Counted from the stretch's first letter, positions 10,401-22,152 are shown. The stretch: 64,000 nucleotides of DNA from Theristus sp. LFF4_11 (GCA_030248135.1 JASANC010001512.1:1-64000); one strand, 5' to 3'. The notes: a model not told the origin generated them from the sequence alone. Numbers and translations are program-made.

Positions 10401-11507
10401 CAGTCTGTAAAATCTGTGAAACGCGAACAGTCGGCAGAAGACGCAGAAGCGGACGAAAAGAAACTGATGTTCGAGTTCTTGCAGACGATGAGCGAAAAGG
10501 AGCGTGCGAAAATATTCAAGTATGGTCTTCCTTTTTTAACCTTTTATTCAACGCATTCTCATGAGAGCTCAGATCGGGGTGTGTGTGTGTGTCGTGTCCT
10601 AGCTATGAGGTTTCCCGAAGTCTGGAAACCGGACACCGTTCTAAAAGTCTCTTTCAATTTTAGAGAGTTCTTCGAGGGTTCGACGACGAAAAAGAAGAAG
10701 AAGAGCAAAAAGGATAAAAAGAAGAAGAAGGATAAAAAGTCAAAGAAACGCGATCAAGGCAGCGACGACGATCGGATCGAAAAGTCGAAACTCGCAAAAT
10801 TCGACATAAAACGGGAACCGGAAAGCGTGCGGCAATCCGAAAGGCGACCAAGAAATGGTAGCAAAACACTGTTGTTGGGGTCGGATGCAAACTTTGCAAG
10901 CCTGTGGATACGGCATTTACCCCCTTTCGCAGACTCCATTCGCCAGTCACCGACTCCACCTCCACCAGCCGTGCGTATGCGGCAACGCGACAACGGAGCG
11001 CGAAATGTGAAACGAGAAGCACGCTCTGGCTCGGAGGAGGATCGGACGCCGACGCGCTCGTCATATTCGTCGAATCGACAAAGGTGACTGAAAATATAGA
11101 TGCTCGGGGGCAGGTGAGAGTGTGTAGTGTGGTGAACTGTGAATGGTGATCATCGTGATTGTCACCGCTCGTGGCCTGGTGGTGGTAGCGCGTTAGACTA
11201 TTGTCTGTGCGTTCGGGGGATCGAGACTCGCCGAAGGGTGTATAGGCAGGTAATGACAGAGAAAACTCGGCTAAAAACCTCGCCTAATCACCGTTCGTTC
11301 GTCACAATAGTCACTGCTGCTCAGGTTTCTTTCTGTTTCATCATGTCCTAAAAATCATGATCGCAAGTTTGCTTTTGCTCCCTTGGCAGCGTCTACGAGC
11401 GCAACGAGCGCAAGTCGCACCACCGTGAGCGCTCGTTGAGCAAACGCGATCCGCCGACAACTCGATCACCGTCGCCGCATCATCTGAAACGACGACGACG
11501 CTCCTAA
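7470..11507 (+). CDS. CIR1: CIR1-like transcriptional co-repressor (CBF1-interacting), 9 exons, 459 aa
   Basis: Nuclear co-repressor linking the Notch-pathway factor CBF1/CSL to histone deacetylases; vertebrate CIR1 also touches splicing factors (family knowledge). Exons by frame: 7470-7541, 7952-8046, 8599-8742, 9303-9454, 9756-10063, 10374-10519, 10664-10857, 10933-11083, 11390-11507; all junctions are GT-AG and in phase. The N-terminus [16 protein letters not shown] matches the CIR N-terminal domain, which also contains the [19 protein letters not shown] block. A zinc-knuckle-like motif [16 protein letters not shown] lies around residues 125-140, followed by a [19 protein letters not shown] block. 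The C-terminus is lysine-rich ([20 protein letters not shown]) and arginine/serine-rich. The start is the ATG giving the conserved MGK. A probable poly(A) signal lies at 11633. Introns hold MITEs and a SINE. Confidence 0.95.
7652..7923. mobile_element. MITE with roughly 48-bp terminal inverted repeats, in CIR1 intron 1
   Basis: The left end AGTATGTTTGTTCGAACTGG continues to ...ACAGAGCTTGC. The right end is its imperfect reverse complement (AGCATGTTCGTTTAAACCAG ... ACAGAGCTAGC when inverted). The interior is occupied by a second element (7722-7836). No coding potential. Confidence 0.8.
7722..7836. mobile_element. Nested copy of the TACAGT...GAACTC MITE family
   Basis: The right half reads, inverted, TACAGTTGAACTCGAAG, then a run containing AATTATAGGCAATCAGCTGA and TTGG, then an ATCACGTAATGCATGC core. 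This matches the ends of the elements at 40537-40730 and 54849-55019. It is shorter than those, so it is probably internally deleted. Its position inside another MITE dates it as the younger insertion. Confidence 0.65.
8865..9050 (-). mobile_element. Copy of a roughly 250-bp dispersed element (family A) in CIR1 intron 3
   Basis: Diverged copy of the sequence also found at 13612-13860, 16158-16285, 16370-16632 and 17940-18170. Landmarks in order are an AGCTGAAAACCG-like start, GCGCCCGAACG, a GGATTCTGATTAG-like stretch, and ATCTGCCG(T/C)C. It lacks a clear second terminus here. Confidence 0.55.
11161..11295 (+). mobile_element. tRNA-derived SINE, copy 1, in the last CIR1 intron
   Basis: The sequence CGTGGCCTGGTGG fits a polymerase III A box (TGGCNNAGTGG-like). 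GGGGATCGAGACTC about 35 bases on fits a B box (GGTTCGANTCC-like). The same head occurs at 22354 (inverted) and 43349. The tail keeps AATGACAGAGAAAACTCG and then jumps to CTAAAAACCTCGCCT, so this copy has an internal deletion of roughly 60 bases relative to the 22 kb copy. Confidence 0.8.
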
Positions 11508-11632
11508 GTGCACGTTGGACTCGGCTGGCGCTGCGCTGCGCTGCGGTTGCTACAGTGTGGTTTTTGTAAACCTGTGACATGTTTTGCTGTAAACAGAGTC
11601 CGCGAATGAAGAATGAACAGCATCAGAGTTGC

Positions 11633-11638
11633 AATAAA
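11633..11638 (+). terminator. Poly(A) signal of CIR1
   Basis: AATAAA 126 bases after the CIR1 stop codon, in a suitable AT-rich context (GCAATAAAGATT). It is the first such hexamer downstream of the coding region. Confidence 0.6.
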
Positions 11639-11639
11639 G

Positions 11640-13235
11640 ATTTAACCACGAATCTGGTGTTTGTTTTCAGCCGAACAACCCGATGAATTCGTTCTTATTA
11701 CTGTAATTCCGAGTTCAACGTGTGCTCTGCTTTTTTTGCATGAAGAAGTGACTTGGTTTAAACAAACACACATGGTGATTTATTGTGGCGTCGAAACTCC
11801 AGATTTGCGGAGTACGGTTTCTGCTGCACTAAGTGTCTGTCACAATCACGACGATCTGATTGCAATTATGATGCAAGTTGGTTCGGAAGTGATGGAAAAT
11901 GGGTGAATAACGCATGATAATGAAATGATCTTGGTTTTCCTGAGCGACAGCCCTTGAGCAATAATCTTGTTCAACATTGTTTTCGAGGCCGTATTTCGGG
12001 AGGACAAGAGTTTTTTTTGCAATTTTAACTGTTATTCTATCTATTTTCTGTGAGTTTCTCGCAAAAAAATGTCACAGCTCTTGCGTATTGTTGTATGTTT
12101 TGTTCTTCGTTTTTGAGGCAACTCGGTTTTCTTGTCAGTCTTTACTGGTTCTTCGCGTTTGTTTTTTTTGCAGAAACGTTTATTGTTGTGTACTTAATCT
12201 TTGAAAAATACTACTGTTATATTTTATCCGTTTTCACCACTCCTTCATTTTCATGCTTTGTACAGTTGATCGGTCCAAATAAAATTTCAGTGCACAAAAA
12301 AGGATTCACTTGAAGCGTTTGTCACCGCTGACGCTTGGAAGAAATAAATTTGAAGCAAATTGCGTGCCGTTTGACGGAGCTTTAACAGCACACGCACACG
12401 AGTGAGTTTAGTTGTTCAAAAGTGATAAAAAAATTACGAACGGGAGTCATTCACGTTTTCTTTCTTCAAAGCGTACTTGAACAAGCCTGATTCTGGTGTC
12501 CATGCTGACAGTTTTGGTCATTATAAAACATGACATTTGAGCGAACGCACCAGCTGTAAATCGCGTAAAAATATGCGCGTTATGACTGAGAGTTTCATGT
12601 TGCATTCTGATGCTTTTCATCGTCTGAAAAACAACGTTTTCAGACCTTCCGAAATGTTTGATTTCGCAATTTTTGCGCGCGCAAATTATTTCCGGTCTCT
12701 GTTTCCGCATTTGAGAGAGCGCGACGTTTTTTTATATCGGTTGGTCAATTTACTTTGACTTTTCAACGGTGTTTTTTTGTCGATAAAGGTTCTGTGTGGC
12801 TGACCGAGCCGAATACTTTTGTGTGAACTGTTTGTTGAGTGCATGCATTTGCTCGAACTGCTCCATCGACTGTGACGTCGCATGCGCGATTGAAGAATAA
12901 TGCCAAAACCAGAACGGGTATTGCTGTTACATATAAAAAAACACCACTGTTAGCACGCTGTAAAATAATGCAGATTTATAGATACTGATAACGGAAAACC
13001 AACAAAAATTTCGTTATACAAACAGAGTTACTATGCATTTGCAATTTAGCTCAAATTTTTTATGCATTTTCCAAAAAAGTAAAAAACCTCAATCAGAAGT
13101 TCCGGAAATGTAACCTCTCATGAACGCATTTTTATGAGCCCTTTGCAACTTTATAAAACACACATGTCCCTTTATCAACATTCAGTAATCACGAACCCCA
13201 CTGCGAATTATTGCACATTGGTCCATTGACTACGG
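11640..13235. other. No gene recognised
   Basis: AT-rich intergenic sequence. Open frames on both strands are short and without family resemblance. A further AATAAA lies near 12343 but has no gene to belong to. Confidence 0.45.
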
Positions 13236-13611
13236 TATGTACCGTATTCGGTCTAGACACGATCATGTTGCAAAAACTTATAAATACTGAAAAAGCGGAA
13301 CCGCGGAACAGTTGGGTAACCCGTCAAAATTTGGCAACGGTATTGACTCTAAAGTTGGTGACCGTTTTGATTTTTCTGCCATTGTTGATAACACATGGCC
13401 CATTCATTCGGTTTCTGGTGTGTCTAGCTATTATAATAAGTATGCTCATTCAACCTTCAATCGTTGATGCATGTCTGTATCCGGTGCGAATGTGATTTTT
13501 TTGTGCTTTTCATGTTCAAATATGCACAGTTTTGGTGTTGGATGTTGGCAGACCGATTCTGGAGTTGAAAAATTTCATATACAACGCGACTAAATGCTAT
13601 TTGCTTTTATT

Positions 13612-13860
13612 TAAACGTGTCGTAACATGCGTTTGCACGCAAAGATAGGGAAATGCTTCAAGGCTGCGCGGTAATTTTAAATCAGCGCAACTGAACGTCA
13701 TCTGACGGCAGATTTGTGCAAGAAAATAAAAAAACTATTCCGAATTTCGTTTTCACAAAAAAATATTTTAAATCATACGTTCGAGAGTTAAACAGCGGGG
13801 GTTCAATTTTTAGCTGTGCGGCTTTTCCACACGTCATTCAACATTGCTCCCCCTAAATGA
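13612..13860 (+). mobile_element. Dispersed element family A, reference copy
   Basis: Begins TTAAACGTGTCGTAACATGC, continues GTTTGCACGCAAAGATAGGG, and ends with AGCTGTGCGGCTTTTCCACA followed by a GTCATTCAACATTGC stretch. The same order of blocks, inverted, is found at 16370-16632. No open frame covers it. Family relatedness is seen directly; the transposon class is not determined. Confidence 0.65.
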
Positions 13861-16157
13861 TCATACATGCCTTTCAATGTTTTTGAATCGTCTATTAAAT
13901 TTATTCGCACATGCTTTTTTGTGCGCGAGCATGGCTCAGCGTCTGGTTGCACACATGACAGGTGAAACCTGCCGACTAGACAACGTTGATGAAAAACATC
14001 AACGAAAATCAGAGCCCAAGCATACATAAGAATATGACGGATTGAACAACAAAGTGTATTAATGTGCCAGTCAGTCCAGTCCAGTCCTGTTTTTCAGCTT
14101 CAAAGCCCAGTACTGTCTGGGTGGCCGGCCGAGCCATATATAAACCAATTCCCTCTTTAGATTTTCAAGCTAACAGCTCCCGTTCAAACGAGCAAGAGAT
14201 ATAAAAATAGCGCTTTTTGCGGCACAACTTAGCCAGTTCTTTTGTCACAAAAACACTAGCTGGAAAGTTCTGTATAAAATCGATTACAAGTGCAACAAGC
14301 TGAGTGGCTGTCGTTATTCGACCAATCGGCGTGCTTGCGTGTGAATGAAATGACTATTTCAACATATTTATTTGAACATAAAAAAACAACTGGTAAAAAG
14401 AATAGAAGAAAATGTGCTGTTTTTCTTCAGTGTCCGTTTGCAGCTTTGACAGAATTGCTGCCGGTAAACCGTTGTATGCAAAAAGTCCCTCCGCTTGGTT
14501 GGCGGTGGTTGGCCACCGGGAAAAAAAAAATTCTCATCATAATAGGTATTCAAAAAATGCCTTTTTTCAAATAACATTTAGCGTGAGCCCGTGTGTTCCT
14601 TGTGGTGCTTTTTTCCACGCACCGGTTTTGCAATTGTGCGCTGCACTTTAGTCGGTTAGCTGAAGGGTTTTCTGGCAGATTTTAGCATGTTGTTCAGCTT
14701 GTACAATAAATGTGCTTGGTTTCGTATATAGCAACATCCAAAACGGCGAAACACCGACTATTTTGGTTCTCGGTCGGGCCCGATTTCAAATCATGCTTCA
14801 TGTTATTACATGATAGATATGGTTAGCTTAGCTGTACAATGTTGAAAGGTTCAGAAATTGTTCGCGTTTTGGTTTTCCATCATTGTGTGTTGCGCGGTAG
14901 ATACTTACTTACTTTTCAATTTGGTACGTGCATCTATATCTGCTTTCTCGTTCATTTAATTTCAAACCCGCACTTTCAGATGTTTATCGGATATATGATG
15001 CATCTTTTTTAACACACGCTGCAGGTTTAAAGATTTGATACGCATGAAATGCGCTATGTTTTTGCAAGTCACTTGAAAGGCCATAAACGGTTCAGCTTTG
15101 ACAATTTTTCTCTCAACTTACTTTTACGGTTTTTGACCGGCGGATTCGATTTGTTTCTCCAATACATGCACGTTTTCAGTCAGTATTCTGCTGTTCCATA
15201 AATCTTTTTTGCGCTCTTTTATCACCATGCTTTCATTACTCAAAGAAATCCAGTGCAGCAGCGACATTGTATGTTTTATTACAGTTTTTTGTAAATAAAT
15301 ACACAAGTTTTCGCTTTCGATTTTTCGATTTGATTTTATCTCCATTCCGCCGTTTTCGATGTGAGCGCGCAATTTTGATTTATGAGTGGTTATACTCTTG
15401 AAACTGCAAGTCTCTCCTACTCAATTGATAGACGGAAATGCAGCCATTGTATGATATGCGTCCAACCAGGATTGCTGATTGCATACTGTCCTGCTTTGAA
15501 AAAAGTCGGACAAGTTTGGTCTTCAGATGAAGAGACACTAAGGAGATAAAGGCATTTATGGGAAGTGTGCCATAAGACAAGTGTCCCTTGAAACTTTTAT
15601 TGAGATTCTGGCGATAGATGCCAGCGTTTAGTACACTCTCCCAGAACAGGATTTGTTTTTGCTTAAGTTCGAATTGTGAAATAACAACACAAATTTTGGC
15701 ATCATGTTGATTGGCTGTGTCACGCTGTGTATCTACGAGAATCAGATGAAGCCAAACATGCTATAGCTACAGTATTTACATTGAACGTTGCGTGTTCAAC
15801 TAGATAACTAATCATGCACAGATGTAAACGATTTTCAGTAAGCAGCCAGCCGCCTGTATCTTCGAGCTCGTTAGTGCCACCCGCTGCCACTATCAAATCC
15901 GTCTGAAAAAGCGGAATGCAATTCCGAACAGAGCGTAAAAGTTTATTTGATTTGCGCAGATCCACGTTTACATCAGAGGATCTATTTTATATGCTCTCTT
16001 GAAGTACGATTTGTCGATGTAAATATTCAAGGAACCGAAAATAGCCCTCAGGAATTCTCTGTCGACTTGTGACAAGTTGACTGTCTGTGGGTTTTGATAT
16101 TATTTATGATTGTATTGTTCCATACCATCAATCTATTATCCTTTCTTTTGGTTTCGA
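13861..16157. other. No gene recognised
   Basis: Mixed-composition sequence without a recognisable coding exon on either strand. A CCAGTCAGTCCAGTCCAGTCC short tandem motif lies near 14065-14090. No shared repeat family was detected in most of the interval. Confidence 0.4.
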
Positions 16158-16285
16158 GACTCAGTGCGTTTGCACGCAGGGACCGGAAAACGTTTCATAA
16201 ATTGCGCGGTGGCAATTCAAATTTGCGGAGCCGTCGCATTGAGAATTCGATTTTTTTTGCTTTAGCGGCGCGGCTTTTCCCAAAG
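16158..16285 (+). mobile_element. Family A element, truncated copy
   Basis: Shares GTTTGCACGCA, then TTGCGCGGTGGCAATTCAAA and GCGGCGCGGCTTTTCC in the same order as 13612-13860, with gaps. It lies about 85 bp from an inverted fuller copy (16370-16632), so the two could form a hairpin. Confidence 0.55.
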
Positions 16286-16369
16286 TAAAACTTTTGTACC
16301 TACAAACTTTCTGAAATGATACAAGTAATTGGATATTTATCATCTTTTCTTCCGAATGAGACGAAGCAA

Positions 16370-16632
16370 TGTTGCATGATGTGTGGAAAAGCCGCACAGC
16401 TGAAAAACCCGCGCTGTTCTGCGCCCGAACGCAATCCGTATGTGAATTATCATTTTATTTTGTGGATTCTGATTAGTTTTCTTTTTTCAATTGCTTGTGA
16501 AAATCTGCCGTCCGATTAAGATCAGTTTTGAATGATTTTTAAATTTTAAAATTTAATTTTAAAAAATTGGCGAACAGCCGTTAAACATTTTCTCTGCGTG
16601 CAAATGCATGTTGCGACATGTTCAATAAGTTA
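16370..16632 (-). mobile_element. Family A element, inverted full-length copy
   Basis: Reads GCAATGTTGCATGATGTGTG, then GAAAAGCCGCACAGCTGAAA, and ends TGCGTGCAAATGCATGTTGC, then GACATGTTCAA. This is the reverse complement of the 13612-13860 copy from end to end. Confidence 0.65.
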
Positions 16633-16706
16633 ATAACATTACATGTTGATTGGTCCGGATTGTTTAAAAATGGCGATTAAAAACTAGGAAAAAACGCTTG
16701 CTCATT

Positions 16707-17082
16707 ATACCTTGCTGACAAAGCAACCAAATGCATTCGATAGTTTGTTCATGTAATTACCGGCATGTGTTTGAAATTGCTGTTTTACTGAGCAAATTTG
16801 TGCTTCTTGTTTTTGCTCTTCCGATGATGCGCATTTTTCTGTTGAGGGAATAGCGCGTGGGTGGTGGCATTTTGTCTGAAAAACACCCTTTTTCATGAAT
16901 ACAATTGGTGCTAAAATTGAATTGAACACGTTTTTCAAACCGTGTTCGTCAATTTTCTTGTTGCACGCAGCAGACTGAAACGAACGAAAAATTTTGTGTG
17001 CAAAAATATTGCAGAAATTGCTTTTGTTCGAACGCAAAATAAGAGAAAAAACCAGAAAAACAGCTGTTCGTCTCATTTCCAT
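16707..17082 (-). CDS. Possible small secreted cysteine-containing protein (125-codon frame)
   Basis: An ATG at 17080-17082 opens a frame on the minus strand. It starts MEMRRTAVFLVFSLIL, a plausible signal peptide, and stays open for 125 codons. The last part (from 16875) could be a separate exon: it is preceded by TTTTTCAG and followed at 16707 by a GTATAA donor. It encodes a hydrophilic segment with cysteines, for example TKCHHPRAIPSTEKCASSEE. I recognise no family. An open frame this long in AT-rich sequence is unusual, and the acceptor/donor pair in phase 0 is suggestive, but nothing else confirms expression. Later exons were not found. Confidence 0.3.
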
Positions 17083-17259
17083 GTCCTACTTCGTCATGCT
17101 TGGGCCTTCCGACAGTAGTCTCTTTGCGTGCTGAGAGTGTGCGGCGTGACTGCGTATAACAGGGTGCGTGCGTGTAGATGCTAAGCTACTCGCTTCTGTG
17201 TGCCGTGTTGGATTGGTTCGGGCTTCTGCGTTCTGGTTGTTAATTGGTTGTTTTTCGGA

Positions 17260-17575
17260 TTTGTTCTTGTGGTATAATCTGGGCTGCCCTTCTTTTCTAA
17301 AATCCGCTTCAGGTAAAACGCGCTCGTTATCGGACATTGCTAAAACGGACCTGATTCAAATCTCACTCCTAAAGCCTTAATCCTAAGTCAAACTTGATCC
17401 TAACCTAATCCTAACCTAAGCCAAGCCTTTTCAAGAAGGAAGTTGTCAGAACAACTGCGTTTTGAACAAGTTTTTGTTGGGGCCGGAGCGTGTGCACGTG
17501 CGCTAGTGGATCATGAGCATGAGCATGCCGATGCCACGTGCGCGTGCGTTTTAAAAAAGAAGCGCCAGGTATAAT
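17260..17575 (-). repeat. Dispersed roughly 310-bp repeat, copy 1 (pair with 35020-35330)
   Basis: Both copies contain GGAGCGTGTGCACG(T/C)GCG, CTAGTGGATCATGAGCATGA and end AAAGAAGCGCCAGG. They share a block that, on the minus strand, reads as related peptides here (MSDNERVLPEADFRKEGQP) and at 35 kb (ISDDERVLLEADSIKEEQP). Conservation of a reading frame between two dispersed copies suggests the 5' end of a transposon-borne gene. The class is unknown. Confidence 0.65.
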
Positions 17576-17939
17576 CTGTGGGTTCAGAGTTAGTGTGCCA
17601 GTTGTTAGTTTTATGAGTTATTGTTTAAAAACATTTTTTTGTTTTTTTTATCTTTTATGTTCAATCATGCCGGCCGTTTTAGCTAACAAAAGTAAAGTGC
17701 AGTTTTAATCAAAAGCTTGATTTTATCGGTCAGTACAGAAAAGTATCAGTAAAAGCAAAACAGCTCAAAGTAAAAAAAGTACAGTAATTTCCAAGTCAAA
17801 CCAAATCCGTCTCGTCGAGGACAAAGTCTTCAGCACAACCGCTTGGATTGTTCGGTTGGTCCTGCAAGACGCAAGTGAGCCATTTGCACACACCCGGAGG
17901 TCACACTTCACACGTATCTTTTCGTGCGAAAGAGGCGGA

Positions 17940-18170
17940 GTAATGTTGAATGATGTGTTGGAAAAACCACACAGCTAAAAACTGAACGCGCTGTTTCGCG
18001 CCCGAATGTACGTACTCCGAATATGAATTAAAATATTTTCAATTCTGTGGAAAAGATTCTGAAAGATTCTGATTAGTTTTGCGCTTCATTTTCTGGAAAA
18101 GGTGCCTTCAGATAACGTTCTGTTTTGCTGATTATAAATTGCCTCGAAGCCATGAAACGTTGCGGTGGCA
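17940..18170 (-). mobile_element. Family A element, diverged copy
   Basis: Contains AATGTTGAATGATGTGTTGG, AAAAACCACACAGCTAAAAA, CGCGCCCGAATG and GATTCTGATTAGTTTT in the same order as the inverted copy at 16370, with loss of the last block. Confidence 0.55.
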
Positions 18171-19275
18171 CACCACAGAACTGCGTGGTGCGCACTGCTT
18201 GCAAACATTTGTTCACAGACAACCGCCACATTGAAGAAAGTTAATTTTTTGAAAGCACTGTTGGTTACCCACTTCCGCTCCAAGAAAATATTGAATAACA
18301 GCTAAAAGGATAATTCTTGAGCCCAGACAGACATGAAAAAGCGAGCAATTTCAAAAATTTCGTCCGTTGGTGATTTCCTTCCAGCCAACCAGCCTTTCTA
18401 CTGCAATTGCAGAAAAAGTGTTTCACACACTTTCGTGTCAGCCAGGCGCTGCACATAAGCGACATTTTTGACCACTTTCTGATCGCTGAGAATTGGTTCA
18501 CGTCGGCGACCAATTAAGTCTCTCCCATTTCTCAGAGTGTCACGCTGAAGCTCACATGACCAACGCCTGTCAGCGACATTGAACCAGAAAAATTGGATTG
18601 AATTGGCTTGCATATACGCTTGAATTCACAAAACGTCGAATTTTCTGCCTGTGAGCTTAACAAGTTTCAAGCAACCGCGGTCCCATACACCAACGCCCAA
18701 TTTTGATATGCTTCAGCATGTGCATGTATTATTTTGTTTATTTTAGCATGGAAGTCACCGCGTAAAATTTAGCTGTATAGTCGTTTAGTTTGGCTGGTCG
18801 TTTACAGGGTGATCTGAAAGTTGGCTGTTTTGTTTTTTTGCCAAACAGAGCCAAAGCAGCTTTCGCAGAAGACTTGCTAAAGAGTGGCTGCCAAATTATA
18901 GGCCATGAACTTGAAAGGTGGGCCAAGAAGCTTCATCTCCCTAAAAGTATATAGTTTTGACTTCAGTGCTCCGGCCATCTTGTGTGTGACTTTTCTTTCA
19001 CACCACCCTGCACATACATCACGGTTTTCCAGCTGACTGTCTATAGCGTGAAATGCATTTTGCTGTGTTACGAAATGAAATCGAAAAGTACACCCACAGT
19101 CTATAGGTTGGCTTTACTTCCACTTTGGTATACTTTGGTTCCAAATACACTGTGTGTGTGCCTTCAAATGCCCACTTACAGTTGGTACATGTTTTGGCAA
19201 GCTTTAGACGGCTGGAGACAAAAACCGTACACTGGCGTTGTGGAGTGACAAAACCAGGCAGTAAGTACGGTAATC
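18171..19275. other. No gene recognised
   Basis: No exon with family resemblance and no clear inverted repeat. ACAGGGTGATC near 18806 resembles the terminus of the element at 30500-30725 and may be a solo end. Confidence 0.4.
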
Positions 19276-19425
19276 TACCGTGTTTGGTCTCAAAACGATT
19301 GTGTTGATGCAACGTCGCCATAGAAGTTCAGTTCAACACCAATAGCATCGGTTGTTGCACTGCACTAAGTTTTCTTTATGGGATGGTTGGTTGAAATAAA
19401 GATCGTATCGAGACCTAAGACGGTA
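19276..19425. mobile_element. 150-bp MITE with TACCGT...ACGGTA termini
   Basis: The left end TACCGTGTTTGGTCTCAAAA then CGATTGT is matched by the inverted right end TACCGTCTTAGGTCTCGATA then CGATCTT. Single ends of the same family occur at about 13239, 54082 and 63638 (TACCGTATTNGGTCTCAACA-like). Confidence 0.75.
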
Positions 19426-19796
19426 CAAACCGTGTTGTTCCAAGTGTCCAGAGTTTTTGCAATTTCGCCATTCTACTTGGTATGCAATTCTGCCGAAAAC
19501 TCCCACTGGGCCGTTTTTAGATGGGGCGCCGGCACGGCCAGCTATCTGTCCGCTGATTGGTTGCGTTTTCTTGAGTGGCCGGTCTCTCGAGACGAGTGCC
19601 AGCTCACGCATGTGCTTGTGCAGCTTCCATTTTTTTGAATATAATCTATTCTTCCAGATAGATTTTACGGGTTATCTTTTCTTGTTTTTCGGAGCAACTC
19701 AGCGAAAAAAGTTGGAGAGCCAGTCACAGTCACAGGAGAAATCGCTGTTGTTGCGGTTTCGCCAGGTGGAGCAGTGAAAAAGATGTATTGTGGATT

Positions 19797-20013
19797 TATT
19801 CAAACGTGTCCTGACTAAAATGACGTCATTTGCTTTAAAAACGCCCGTTTGACAAAGTACAGGCACTAAAATGTCAGTTTGATGTGACTGAATCGACATT
19901 CACCATTTATTTACGGGAAGAAATCGGCTAAACGGAAAGTCTGGTATGCTTTGAACGGCAAGCGCATGTTTGGCGGCACATGACGTCATTTCAGTGGGAC
20001 ACGTTTAAAAAAA
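19797..20013. mobile_element. 217-bp MITE, roughly 35-bp terminal inverted repeats
   Basis: The left end contains CAAACGTGTCCTGACTAAAA then TGACGTCATTTG. The right end, inverted, contains TAAACGTGTCCCACTGAAAT then GACGTCATG. The two ends are clear imperfect reverse complements and the interior is unique. Confidence 0.75.
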
Positions 20014-22152
20014 TAGGTCATACATATTTGAATCTTCAGTAATTTTTATTCACTCTACAATATGCATGAATTGGTTTTTTGCAGTTTTGCTTTGTCGCCA
20101 AGCGCTACTGCAAAACTCTCGTGGTCTCTAGCGCTTTTGTGCGATTTTTTCTGTCCAGAACGTTAACAAAAGACTCATGAACATGTTTGCCTTTGCGGCG
20201 TTCGCACGCGCGTTCATTCGCTGTGGTCTACTGAAAAATGTAAAAAAGTGTATGTCTCTGGCGGATTGGAGGCAGAGCAAAATTTTGTTTTTGTTATCGA
20301 ACAACGTGCAAACTCAGTGGTTGAATTGATTAAGGTATCGTATCCACTCATGTAGCTTTGATTATTGTTTAAAAAAAGCAAACAAAGATTTAGACAAAAA
20401 AAACGAAGTTCACAAAAACATGCAAAAAACACCAATTTTTTGTGAGTCGGATTGAGTTTTTAACGGTAAAACGTTTGACAAAGTCATACGATCGTGGTGA
20501 GAGACAATGTACACATTCCTTGGAAACGGATTTTTGGTTCCTTTTCGGTTCTCTTCAGTTTGGTTCTTTTGGTCCGTATAGTTTTTTTTGCGCCGACCCA
20601 AAACACACTTGGAGCGCACAGTTCAGAATTTATGACTTTTGCGGCGCCCGCAGCAGTCGCATGATCTTTTGTGTTCAGTTTCATTATTACATTTGCCACG
20701 CGCTTTCGGGAGCCTCGCCTCGTTCTCGTTTTTTTGGTATTTTTTCTTTTGTTGTTGTTCGTATGTATGTCGAAATTACGATTCCACATTGGCTACGGTA
20801 CATATAATGTATATGCAATTGTACGTCCGGTTGGAAACTGGGTCTTGGCACAATCTTTGAAAAGATTGAAAATTGCAAAACGATTCTGTGAACAAGTTAG
20901 CACCGCAAAAAGTAACCATCAAAGTTCTATCGACCACGTCCTATTGGCATTTTTTAACCGTCGTTACTGTTATCCATACAGTACCATTCACAGCAGATAT
21001 AACGGTGGTTGAAGATTTTAAAAGGAGATTTCGATTATTTCGATCCTTACTTATTGGTGTTTCCAAGCTTTGTGTACACAGCTGTATGTTTCAGTTGACC
21101 GTTTCTATGATGCTGTTGTATGCATCATCATGAATAAGAAGTATTGTGCTCCAATGTGACTTTTTCGACACTTTTGCGTTGGATCAAAGTTTATCATGTT
21201 GTTCATCTGCTAGTAAATTTTCTTTCTTTGTTTTTGGCATTGTATCTGCCGTCTGCTCTCATGAAACTGCACGGAAAGGAATAATGTAAAAAATTATTAC
21301 TTTATCGTAGTTCTTTTTTACTACCTTTTTGCCCGCGGGTTTAGTATACTACCGTAAGCGTAATAATTCAGAGTTCTCTCCAATATTCCTTAGTATCACT
21401 GGTTGTTGTCCGTCGCTGCGCTTGGCGCCACATGAAGTCAAAGTCAATAAAAGAATAAACCAAAACAATGGTGCTACCTCACGCACTATAGAAAGTAACT
21501 TGCCTACGCATTAGGAGGCACCGTGCTTTTTTCGTAATTTCCCGTTTTTATACGCCCATTCTGGCACAAAAACCGCGCATAGCTGTTTTGAACTAGCAAA
21601 CAGGCCGGCGAACGTGACTCGCGCGCATAACATGTGCGCTATATATGTGATTATGTATGTGGTATGCTACATTTATGTAAACCATCATGCGACGACGGAC
21701 ACACCGGCAGCGGCCAGAAAACATAAAACCGAAACACGATAGAAAGAGAGACTTTCGCTTGGCCAGCAAGTCCAGCCGGCACAGATATGGATCGGATGGG
21801 AGAGCAACCGCACTCAGTCTCAGCACTGCAAGCTTTGTATATAGTTTTGTTTGCCTCGCTGCCGTAACCCGTCACGTCGCATTGTTTACGTAAGAACCCC
21901 GGCCATATGGGTTCTGTAAGCGTGTCGTGTGCATGCGGTGCCAGCTGGTTGCTGTGCGCTGTGTACCGTGCCGAGAGACCCTCAAACGACGGATGCTTTG
22001 GTTTATGGGAAAATAGTCCGGTTAAGAAAAGAAACGAGTGTAGGTCTGCTGACGTGTGAGGAAAGTTACCCCCGTACCGGGCCGAAAGGAAACGTCTGAC
22101 ACAAAAAGAATGCGAAAGTCCATACCAAAACTCATTTCACGTCAAAATTTGC
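20014..22152. other. No gene recognised
   Basis: Several plus-strand frames of 60-120 codons overlap between 20440 and 21130. They share no motif with known families, lack splice partners and run in all frames at once, which points to chance. No inverted repeat was seen. Confidence 0.4.

Noticed and set aside
11161..11240. Functional tRNA gene
   Set aside because: A- and B-box-like motifs are present, but no proper acceptor or anticodon stem folds, and the sequence recurs with a SINE body and tail.
13211..13495. 94-codon plus-strand frame with a hydrophobic stretch
   Set aside because: Starts inside a solo MITE end and has no splice partner or family resemblance.
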